The position numbers were made by a program, and so were the translations under genes. From Oscillospiraceae bacterium (GTDB lineage: Bacteria > Bacillota > Clostridia > Oscillospirales > Acutalibacteraceae): a stretch of DNA of 5,258 nt. The stretch is from assembly GCA_031273775.1 (NCBI GenBank), contig JAISRF010000044.1:1-5258 (forward strand). Direction: 5' to 3'. Below are positions 1 through 5,258 of the stretch, piece after piece. Position 1 is the first letter of the stretch. Each line of letters starts with the position of its first letter. The notes under the pieces are model-generated. The model was not told the DNA's origin, made no database searches, and was given only the letters and a program-made list of their open reading frames with translations.

Positions 1-1836
1 GTTTCGCTGGATGGTCAGGCGGATTATCTTGTCCGGCAATGGTTGGTGTTCATCTCGCTGGGCGTTTCAAAATTTGTCTGGTACAACGCTCCCTTCGCGG
101 ACGGATTTTCACTTTGGGAAAAGGACGGTCCGGCTCCGTGGCCCGCGGCAATGGCTCTGACCCAGCTTATCCGCTTTGCGGATCACGCCGATTATGTGGG
201 AAATTATGAGGCGGATCCGGGTGTGTGGTTTGTGGTGTTCAGAAATCGCGAAAACGACCGTCTGCAAGCGGCGGTCTGGAAACCGGTCTATCTTGCCAGA
301 AGCTGCGAAAAGGAAAAAAACCTCACGGCAGACGGCCAATATACAGAGGCCTCCGGGCTGGCACAAGTAAATTTTACTTATTTAACTCCTTATATAGCAG
401 ATGATTATCAAGTTGTCGATATCATGGGTAATCCGGAAGAGACAAAGGAAGGCGCTATCACAATCGGCGAACGTCCGGTTTATGTTTACGGGCTTACCGA
501 AGACATTTTACCGAAGCTTTCAGACAACCGCGTGTTCAAAACCGCAAAGCCCCGCGCGCGTCCCGCGCCCTCTCCCGTGATTCTCGGGTTTTCAGACAAA
601 AATCCGGTAAAAAAAGGTGAATTCATCACCTCTGTCTTCCGTCCAGGTGAAACCCGCGAATATGAACTGCGTATTCACAATTTCGGGGAGGAAACGCTGG
701 AAGATACCGTAATTTTGGAATCGGACGGCGGGTTTGAATTTTCCGTCCCGTCCACACCCGGAAACGGCATATCCGGGTTTACGTTAAAAATCCCCATAGC
801 CGCTCCGCCGGGTCTTACGGCAAAAATCCCCGTCAAGGTTACCTGCCCGGTGCTTTCCGAAAAAAATGAATGCAAAAATTCAGCTAGATTGAGTTCCGGC
901 AAGGCACATCCTGTTTACCAGCTGGTGGGAATCACGTGGCCGGTGTCTGTGGTTTCGGTTTACAAGCCCCTTGTAGCCGGAGATTGTCTCACCCTTTTGC
1001 TGCAAAATGCCTCGCCCGAGCCGCGAACCTTTGAAATTTCCGTTTCCCACGAACATATTTCATTTGAGGTTTCCCGCCAAACCGCAACCGTTCCGGCAGG
1101 GGAGAAGGCGGAAATAACCTTTATGATCAAATCGGTTTTATTGCCCTTCGACCCGCTTTTGACCGTGAAAATTTCCTCCGGAAATATAACGGCGCTCTAC
1201 CGCCCTGAGATCCCCGTTGCCTATATTAACGAATTTCCTGAGGTGACGGAGCGCGACCTGGCAAACGCGCAAAAACGCCTGATCAGCCACCCGGACTCAA
1301 TCCAAATGGCAAGTGACTCTTACGACGGCCCGTCATTAATCGGAAACGCCAAGCCCGTGCCGCTTTTGTCCTACGGGCAGTTCTTGCTGGATGAAATCCA
1401 CCTCCACGCGCGGTTTGAGGTGTTTGACGACACCGTTGTCTGCGTGAAAAACACCCGCCGCAACAACGCGGACTGCGACGGTGTTTGGTTGGCGGTATAC
1501 GCTTCCCCGGAGGAAAAAAAGGCGAACCGCTTTTTCGCGGCCGTTCCGGCTAACGCGGCGGGTAACCCGGAGGGCGCGTATCTCAACGAGATCCGTGACG
1601 GTATTTTGTTCGCGAAGCCCTTTACGGATTACGATTTTTCAAAAATCAGTCTCCGCTCGGAAATTTTCCCGGACAAATATATTCTAACCTTTGCCATCGA
1701 CCGCCAATCTGTGGGCATTCCGCCGGGCGCGCAAAGCGTTACGCTTTACGTTCGGGTGCTGGATATGAACCACGATGACTGGACGCGAATGTACGACACG
1801 GGCAAAACGGTTTACCATATTGCGCAAACGACCTGA
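1..1836 (+). CDS. Multidomain glycoside hydrolase-like protein, 3' part (5' truncated)
   Basis: The reading frame is open from the first base to TGA at 1834-1836 (611 residues visible), so the true start is upstream; the TTG at 43 is only an internal codon. Residues about 1-75 resemble the last helix and strand of a clan GH-A TIM barrel (ADYLVRQWLVFISLGVSKFV, then WYN and a PWPAAMALTQL helix). Residues about 75-165 look like the beta-sandwich that packs on such barrels (GVWFVVFRN, VVDIMGNPEE, GERPVYVYGL). A Pro/Arg-rich linker (about 181-193) leads to two Ig-like regions (about 193-300 and 303-408), the first with RPGETREYELRIHNFGEETL. Residues about 411-611 resemble a CBM9-like domain. The likely role is hydrolysis of a plant or host glycan outside the cell, but the barrel strands carrying the acid/base and nucleophile are not in the window, so family and substrate are unknown. 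There is no dockerin at the C-terminus (ends HIAQTT). It is first in the visible gene string, 37 nt before the next gene. The CDS is certain; the hydrolase call is moderately sure. Confidence 0.9.
   Translation, partial: VSLDGQADYLVRQWLVFISLGVSKFVWYNAPFADGFSLWEKDGPAPWPAAMALTQLIRFADHADYVGNYEADPGVWFVVFRNRENDRLQAAVWKPVYLARSCEKEKNLTADGQYTEASGLAQVNFTYLTPYIADDYQVVDIMGNPEETKEGAITIGERPVYVYGLTEDILPKLSDNRVFKTAKPRARPAPSPVILGFSDKNPVKKGEFITSVFRPGETREYELRIHNFGEETLEDTVILESDGGFEFSVPSTPGNGISGFTLKIPIAAPPGLTAKIPVKVTCPVLSEKNECKNSARLSSGKAHPVYQLVGITWPVSVVSVYKPLVAGDCLTLLLQNASPEPRTFEISVSHEHISFEVSRQTATVPAGEKAEITFMIKSVLLPFDPLLTVKISSGNITALYRPEIPVAYINEFPEVTERDLANAQKRLISHPDSIQMASDSYDGPSLIGNAKPVPLLSYGQFLLDEIHLHARFEVFDDTVVCVKNTRRNNADCDGVWLAVYASPEEKKANRFFAAVPANAAGNPEGAYLNEIRDGILFAKPFTDYDFSKISLRSEIFPDKYILTFAIDRQSVGIPPGAQSVTLYVRVLDMNHDDWTRMYDTGKTVYHIAQTT
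1231..1833 (+). other. CBM9-like C-terminal domain of the first gene
   Basis: These are residues about 411-611 of the visible protein. After a helical lead-in (EFPEVTERDLANAQKRL) comes LHARFEVFDDTVVCVKNTR, then DGVWLAVYASPEEKKANRFF, and near the end SEIFPDKYILTFAIDRQSVG. This order (ligand-domain strand, D-D turn, a strand with a size-limited 'DGVWL' element, then a late 'Y.LTFAI' strand) is the layout of CBM9-like/DOMON-like beta-sandwiches often found at the end of large secreted glycosidases. Carbohydrate binding is inferred from fold resemblance only; aromatic binding residues cannot be assigned with confidence. Confidence 0.5.
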
Positions 1837-1873
1837 AAGGCTCCAAAAAAAAACAATGCAGGAGGAAACAACC
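1837..1873 (+). promoter_or_regulatory. Short intergenic region with strong ribosome binding site
   Basis: This 37-nt gap contains AGGAGG at 1860-1865, ending 8 nt before ATG 1874, and a run of nine A at 1845-1853. There is no hairpin able to act as a terminator and no convincing promoter, so the downstream gene is probably co-transcribed with the first. The site decides the start of the second gene: the in-frame ATGs at 1775 and 1856 lack a comparable site. Confidence 0.85.
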
Positions 1874-1978
1874 ATGAAACTCAGAAAACCGCTATTTCCG
1901 GCAATCCCACTGGCCCTTGCTTTTGTCTTGCTCACAGGTATGTGGGCGAACTTGACGGTGAGCGCGTGGGCGAATGCT
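1874..1978 (+). other. Signal peptide of the dockerin protein
   Basis: Residues 1-35 show a basic n-region (K2, R4, K5), a hydrophobic stretch from about residue 10 to 24, and three small-x-small sites near VSA31, AWA33 and ANA35. Cleavage at 31, 33 or 35 is plausible; the exact bond cannot be decided by eye. No lipobox cysteine is present, so a Sec/SPI-type secreted protein is expected. Confidence 0.85.
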
Positions 1979-3805
1979 ACCGTTCCGTTCGTGGACCCTT
2001 CGAATTATGCCGTCCAGGCCGGCGGTTCTTTGGGCATTGCCCCTGTAGAGGGACCGTGGCTGTACCAATTCGGACAGTTTGCGCCGGTTCCCGACTGCCC
2101 GACGATAACCGATGCGACAACGCGTTACACTGACGCCATGTTTTATTCGGCGGGGGCGACGCGGTATTCATTTACATTCGTTTCAGGCAACGCCACAACT
2201 GTGGGTGATCGCAGAATGACTTTTCGGTTCAGCACCACTCACAAAGACATTGGTTTGTCGTTGGGGTATAAAGCATCGACGGCCGGAACCTACGACTATG
2301 CGTGGGCGCTGAATGTTCAGGCGAACGCGCCGGCAGGTACGCTATATTACCGCGCGGTGAAAATTTCCGCTGACGGCACGGCGACTCCGCTCTGGACGGA
2401 AAATTGGAGGAACAAGGTATATCAATCTGCCGTTACCGTAGCCGACATTTTACCGGTAGCTGTTTTTCGCGCCGATTTGGCGGCGGATGAGGTCATGGCG
2501 GTTCAGTCTTATTATGTCTTTGCGGAACCCGATCCTGAGACCGTCGCCTACGCTTACGTCTCTCTGGGAATCCCGGCTGTGACCCCCGTTCAGACCATTG
2601 TCGGCGACCCGTCTTACAACTTGCCTCTGCCGGACGAGGCGTCGATGATATACTCCCACCTGACAAGCGGTTCAAAAACCAATCGCTACCGTGTCAGAAC
2701 ATACTTCCCGACCATTCGCATGGGGGGGACTGTTTTCAAGGCGCTGGAATTTATAAATGACCGGGTCATGTTTGAACCCATTTATTTTTACGGGTCATCA
2801 ACCTCCTCCACAATCGATTGGGTGACCCCGGATGTGGAAAAATTCACTTCTTTTGAAAGCTCGAACACGATCAAGGCCTATTTTTCAAAAGATACGAGTA
2901 AAGGGATGAGTGTATTTATCAATAGCCCGGCAGCACCCACGGAAGCGAGCCCCGCCAATTCTTTCACGCAGTTTACCCCGATTGCCCCGTTTGACATGGA
3001 AGTCAGCGGTGCTATAAAAAAAGTTATGACCGGTTTGCAGATCCGTTTTGCGGCGGATGAAAGCGGATATATGACCTTTTGGCCGAAATCCAGTGGCGGT
3101 TATTCTAACGGATATGCCCGGGTTATCCACCGCGCGGACACAGACACTTTCCTCACAAACGGCACTGCAAACGGCTGGGTTTCCGGTTCAAACGTCAAAA
3201 ATACAAATAAATTTGCCTGTCAGGTTGAAAAGGGCGATGAAATTGTTCTTCAAATGGTATTTAATTCATCCACCAATTTTAATTTCGTCAATTTTTATTA
3301 CACCATTGAGCAACCCGCCCTTTCCGCGCTATCCTCAACCGCCGGCGCGCTTGTTCCGACGCTTGCGCCCGAGACAACCGGCTTTAACCCGCTCTATTCA
3401 GACTACACCCTTATCGTGCCGAATGACACGACCGGCGTTGCCCTTGAGTACGCCACGGGAAACAGCACGTTCAAGGTGGCGGGAAGCACAAGTGGTACGC
3501 TGACCTTTGACGATTTGCAGATTGGGGACAACAAAAAGCAAATCACACTCTCGTGGGACGGCAAGGCAGCGACAGGCGTTTACAATGTTAACGTGATTCG
3601 TCAGGACACGCCTGCCGGGAACCTTTTCGGGGATGTCAACGGTGATGGCGCCGTAGACGGCACGGACGTTGAATGCCTGAGAAAGCATCTGCTGAAAAAA
3701 GAACCTCTCACAGGTGAACAGCTGGTTGCCGCAGACGTTTCCGGTGAAAGCGGCATTGACATTCTGGATCTTCTCACCCTTAAGCAAATCGCGGGGAACA
3801 GCTGA
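1874..3805 (+). CDS. Secreted non-catalytic dockerin protein with two lectin-like regions
   Basis: The protein has 643 residues. ATG 1874 is chosen because AGGAGG sits 8 nt upstream and a signal peptide follows directly: KLRKP, a hydrophobic core (AIPLALAFVLLTGMW) and AxA sites at residues 31-35 (SAWANA). Region A (about 36-235) has WLYQFGQF, AGTLYYRAVKISADG (154-168), NKVYQSA (180) and ends SLGIPAV. A middle segment holds TYFPTIR. Region B (about 365-480) has GLQIRF (387-392) and KGDEIVLQ (G454). Residues 483-577 match the cadherin-like beta-sandwich family (FNPLYSDYTLIVPN, GVYNVNVIR). Residues 582-643 are a type I dockerin. No glycosidase, lyase or esterase domain is visible, so the likely job is binding glycan and docking to a cohesin on a scaffold or the cell surface; ligand and cohesin partner are unknown. 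It is 21 nt before a collinear paralog and probably in an operon with the upstream enzyme-like gene. Regions A and B belong to no family I can name with certainty. Confidence 0.93.
   Translation: MKLRKPLFPAIPLALAFVLLTGMWANLTVSAWANATVPFVDPSNYAVQAGGSLGIAPVEGPWLYQFGQFAPVPDCPTITDATTRYTDAMFYSAGATRYSFTFVSGNATTVGDRRMTFRFSTTHKDIGLSLGYKASTAGTYDYAWALNVQANAPAGTLYYRAVKISADGTATPLWTENWRNKVYQSAVTVADILPVAVFRADLAADEVMAVQSYYVFAEPDPETVAYAYVSLGIPAVTPVQTIVGDPSYNLPLPDEASMIYSHLTSGSKTNRYRVRTYFPTIRMGGTVFKALEFINDRVMFEPIYFYGSSTSSTIDWVTPDVEKFTSFESSNTIKAYFSKDTSKGMSVFINSPAAPTEASPANSFTQFTPIAPFDMEVSGAIKKVMTGLQIRFAADESGYMTFWPKSSGGYSNGYARVIHRADTDTFLTNGTANGWVSGSNVKNTNKFACQVEKGDEIVLQMVFNSSTNFNFVNFYYTIEQPALSALSSTAGALVPTLAPETTGFNPLYSDYTLIVPNDTTGVALEYATGNSTFKVAGSTSGTLTFDDLQIGDNKKQITLSWDGKAATGVYNVNVIRQDTPAGNLFGDVNGDGAVDGTDVECLRKHLLKKEPLTGEQLVAADVSGESGIDILDLLTLKQIAGNS
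1979..2578 (+). repeat. Region A of the second gene (shared with the third gene)
   Basis: A beta-rich region of roughly 200 residues is shared with the next gene. Landmarks are W.Y..G.F near the N-terminal side, AGTL..R..KIS.DG at residues 154-168, KVY.SA at 181, a DEV.AVQ.Y strand, and an end motif LG.PA. It has the look of a secreted jelly-roll lectin-like module, but no ligand residues can be assigned. Confidence 0.7.
2966..3313 (+). repeat. Region B of the second gene (shared with the third gene)
   Basis: These are residues about 365-480. The pattern is G.Q.RF, then a strand near a short 'GYMTFW' segment, RVIHRADTDTF, and a closing strand with KGDEIVLQ. The same order occurs at nearly the same residue numbers in the third gene (G.Q.RF at 387 versus 384, GDEI at 454 versus 453). 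The closing 'GD-E/R-I/V..Q' element also occurs at the end of region A, which suggests A and B may be copies of one fold. Confidence 0.65.
3320..3604 (+). other. Cadherin-like beta-sandwich domain
   Basis: Residues 483-577 follow the usual course of this family (PF12733-like): L..L..T.G.L, an F.P.Y.DYTL.VPND element, a 'F.V.GSTSGTLTFDDLQIGDN' stretch, and the terminal strand YNVNVIR. In gut and ruminal Firmicutes this domain commonly sits as a spacer between binding or catalytic modules and a dockerin or surface anchor; here it lies directly before the dockerin, which fits that role. Confidence 0.8.
3617..3805 (+). other. Type I dockerin domain
   Basis: Residues 582-643 carry two calcium-binding F-hand repeats. 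Repeat 1 starts DVNGDGAVDGTD, with ligands D587, N589, D591, D595 and D598, followed by helix VECLRKHLL. Repeat 2 starts DVSGESGIDILD, with D621, S623, E625, D629 and D632, followed by LLTLKQIAG. Repeat 1 is canonical; repeat 2 has Ser at position 3, Glu at position 5 and Ser at position 6 where Gly is usual. Recognition positions 10-11 are GT in repeat 1 and IL in repeat 2, so the two faces are unlikely to be equivalent. The module should bind a type I cohesin; none is encoded in the window. Confidence 0.92.
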
Positions 3806-3826
3806 ATTTCCAAGGAGTGATGAGCC
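3806..3826 (+). promoter_or_regulatory. Intergenic ribosome binding site of the third gene
   Basis: The 21-nt gap contains AAGGAG at 3812-3817, 9 nt before ATG 3827. The gap is too short for a terminator plus promoter, supporting co-transcription of the two paralogs. The next in-frame ATG (3848, residue 8) has no such site upstream, which supports the earlier start. Confidence 0.85.
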
Positions 3827-3985
3827 ATGACAAGGCTGTATATAAAAATGAAACGCATTGCTTTTTTTCGCGCTGTCAGGGAAAGGCTTTGCCGTGCGCC
3901 CAGAGCCGCGCTTGCGGTGATCGCCACCGCGCTTTTGTGTTTGTCCGCGATCGTTATTCCAGGGGTGAATCTGTTCGTGGGCGCG
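3827..3985 (+). other. Signal peptide or N-terminal anchor of the third gene product
   Basis: Residues 1-53 have an unusually long, arginine-rich n-region of about 26 residues before a hydrophobic stretch (27 to about 51). Cys38 lies in the core, but the residue before it is Leu, so it does not form a lipobox. Signal peptidase I cleavage after VGA53 is most plausible; an uncleaved membrane anchor cannot be excluded. Confidence 0.7.
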
Positions 3986-4555
3986 GAGGTTGCGACGGCC
4001 GTTAGCCGGTATGCTCTGAGCGGGGTTACCGGTAACGGCACCCTGCCGGACGGATCAGGCGCTTACTGGTTTTATGACGCCGGAAATTTTCTTGACCCCG
4101 CCGCCCCCGTGCTGGAACAGGCGGACGTCAAAGCGTGGCCGGACTTGGCTCACACCGCGTGGGGCGTGAAATACACGTTTTACAATTCTTCGGCCAAACG
4201 CTCCATCGCCGCCACACTCAATGACGATGGCGCCGCGTATTACGGCATCTCGTTCGCTTACCGGGCGGCGGAGGACTGTCCGCACGATCTCGCCTGGACA
4301 CTCATCGCCAAAGCCGGCTCCGCGGCGGGCACCTTGCGCTGGCGCGTGATGAAAATTTCCCCCGACGGGGATCAGGCGATTTTGCCGTGGCAAAGCAAAG
4401 TATATGACTCCGCACTTGCGGCTGATGAGATTATTCCCGTTTCGGCGATCCGCGCGGAACTGGGAACCGGCGACCGCGTGGCGGTGCAGGCGTATTTTAC
4501 AGGCAAAAGCTCCGCGCCCGGCAAGTTTGGGATTGAGCTGGGCTCTCCGGCAATA
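3827..4555 (+). repeat. N-terminal part and region A of the third gene (paralogous to the second gene)
   Basis: The region A block (after the signal peptide) aligns with region A of the second gene without gaps over two stretches. The AGTL...KIS.DG block has 10 of 15 identical residues. The KVY.SA...AVQ.Y block has 15 of 35 identical residues, counted by eye. The divergence is that of old paralogs, not a recent duplication. Confidence 0.75.
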
Positions 4556-5258
4556 GCTACGGTCGTGCGCGACGACGAGGGCAAAACGTCCTACACGCCC
4601 AAAACATATTTTCCGGCGTTTCGCACGGACGGGACGGTCGGCTCCGCCGCCTCGCCCGCCTATATCCCGGTCAGTGACCGCTTTGTTTATGAAGGTGTTT
4701 ATTACCGTTCGGTCGCGGCGGAAAGCGTGAGAATGGAACCATATCAGATCGCGCCGTTCACCTTCATTCCCACGCCGTCTCCCACAGGCGAATACCGGAT
4801 GGCGGCGAACTACACCACCCCGGAAAACACGGCGGATACCGGCCATCAGGTTTCTATGCGCTGGTTTTGGAGCACGACGTCTCAGGTTATCGGCGGACCG
4901 CAGTCAATGGGATATACTCCAAGCGCGGCTTTCACACCACCGGAACCAAAGCAAACTGGCGAACAGCTGTACCCCGGATTTCAGGCGCGGTTCATAGTGC
5001 CGGAAAACGGAATCGCGACACTCACGAACACAAATGTCGCGCTCGCTTCCACGGAGTCTCTCCGTGTTCTTCACAAGAACGCGATCACCGGACAGGTCAC
5101 CGTGATTTCCCAAAAGACCAGGTTTGGTGACTGGACAGGCGGCACCACCACAACCATTTCCGCAAAGGCGCGGGTGCAGGCGGGCGACGAGATCATCTAT
5201 CAATACGCCCGGACGGCGGGCAGCCTGGCGGGTCTGCGTGACCCTGTCATCTCGATTG
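3827..5258 (+). CDS. Secreted A-B module protein, paralog of the dockerin protein (3' truncated)
   Basis: From ATG 3827 the frame runs without a stop to the last base (477 complete codons plus one base), so the gene continues past the window. A long basic n-region (nine Lys/Arg in the first 26 residues) leads to a hydrophobic segment (AALAVIATALLCLSAIVIPG), with possible cleavage after VGA53 or ATA58. Region A follows: YWFYDAGNF, AGTLRWRVMKISPDG (167-181), SKVYDSA (190), GDRVAVQAYF, and GSPAI (239-243). A middle segment has TYFPAFR. Region B has GFQARF (384-389) and AGDEIIYQ (G453), then RDPVISI at the window end. The landmarks occur in the same order and nearly the same positions as in the second gene. 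The function is probably glycan or surface binding, by analogy only. A cadherin-like domain and dockerin may follow beyond the window, but that is a prediction. Base composition is much more GC-rich than in the second gene. Confidence 0.9.
   Translation, partial: MTRLYIKMKRIAFFRAVRERLCRAPRAALAVIATALLCLSAIVIPGVNLFVGAEVATAVSRYALSGVTGNGTLPDGSGAYWFYDAGNFLDPAAPVLEQADVKAWPDLAHTAWGVKYTFYNSSAKRSIAATLNDDGAAYYGISFAYRAAEDCPHDLAWTLIAKAGSAAGTLRWRVMKISPDGDQAILPWQSKVYDSALAADEIIPVSAIRAELGTGDRVAVQAYFTGKSSAPGKFGIELGSPAIATVVRDDEGKTSYTPKTYFPAFRTDGTVGSAASPAYIPVSDRFVYEGVYYRSVAAESVRMEPYQIAPFTFIPTPSPTGEYRMAANYTTPENTADTGHQVSMRWFWSTTSQVIGGPQSMGYTPSAAFTPPEPKQTGEQLYPGFQARFIVPENGIATLTNTNVALASTESLRVLHKNAITGQVTVISQKTRFGDWTGGTTTTISAKARVQAGDEIIYQYARTAGSLAGLRDPVISI
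4940..5258 (+). repeat. Region B of the third gene (cut by window end)
   Basis: Residues about 372-477 contain G.Q.RF, a RVLHKNAITG strand and turn corresponding to RVIHRADTDT in the second gene, and AGDEIIYQ near the end. The closing RDPVISI resembles the 'D.v..P.I' ending common in secreted lectin-like beta-sandwich modules. The module is probably complete or nearly so at the window edge. Confidence 0.65.

Noticed and set aside
361..430. AT-rich stretch with a TATA-like run as an internal promoter
   Set aside because: It lies in the middle of the first gene and encodes plausible beta-sandwich sequence (FTYLTPYIADDYQVVD); no -35/-10 pair with good spacing was found.
1845..1853. Run of nine A as a frameshift or slippage site or terminator tail
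   Set aside because: It lies between genes after the stop codon, has no stem before it, and would not join two frames in a meaningful way.
1775..1873. Upstream ATG starts (1775 and 1856) for the second gene
   Set aside because: They would add 33 or 6 residues ahead of the signal peptide. ATG 1775 would overlap the first gene, and neither has the AGGAGG spacing seen before ATG 1874.
3093..3503. Plus-strand 136-codon frame inside the second gene
   Set aside because: It is out of frame with region B and the cadherin-like domain, is Pro/Arg-rich at the end, and has no motif or ribosome binding site.
3398..4041. Minus-strand open frames of about 130-146 codons opposite the dockerin and the start of the third gene
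   Set aside because: They overlap the dockerin coding sequence and the intergenic ribosome binding site and show no recognisable motif; they are shadows.
4055..4846. Open frame of 263 codons on the minus strand, opposite the third gene
   Set aside because: It is antisense to a plus-strand gene with clear paralogy, is Arg/Gly/His-rich, shows no domain, and lacks a ribosome binding site; GC-rich codons on the coding strand create it.
1..5258. tRNA, rRNA, CRISPR array, insertion sequence or riboswitch
   Set aside because: No cloverleaf, direct-repeat array, transposase or terminal inverted repeat was seen; nearly every base is within the three coding regions.

Overview
The window holds three consecutive plus-strand genes with no large gaps, and it is cut at both ends. 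The organism looks like an anaerobic, polysaccharide-degrading Firmicute of the Clostridia/Ruminococcus type. The reasons are strong AGGAGG-like ribosome binding sites, tight gene packing, Gram-positive-style signal peptides, and a type I dockerin, the docking module of cellulosomes. No species can be named from the sequence, and some non-Firmicutes also carry dockerins.

Positions 1-1836 are the 3' part of a large multidomain protein. It begins inside what looks like the end of a glycoside hydrolase TIM barrel (clan GH-A style), followed by the barrel-associated beta-sandwich, a Pro/Arg linker, two Ig-like beta-sandwich regions and a C-terminal CBM9-like domain. The part with the catalytic acids lies upstream of the window. 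Positions 1874-3805 encode a complete 643-residue secreted protein: signal peptide, two beta-rich lectin-like regions (A and B), a cadherin-like beta-sandwich and a C-terminal type I dockerin. It has no recognisable catalytic domain. Positions 3827 to the window end encode the first 477 residues of a third secreted protein, which is a collinear, diverged paralog of the second over regions A and B. Its 3' end, where a dockerin would be expected by analogy, is outside the window.

The gaps are 37 and 21 nt, each with a good Shine-Dalgarno and no visible terminator, so the three genes are probably one transcript. The simplest reading is a polysaccharide-utilisation operon in which a glycosidase-like enzyme is co-expressed with a tandem pair of secreted, probably carbohydrate-binding proteins, at least one of which can plug into a cohesin-bearing scaffold. 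The most interesting element is this pair of A-B module proteins: non-catalytic dockerin cargo, duplicated in tandem, with clearly different base composition in the two copies.
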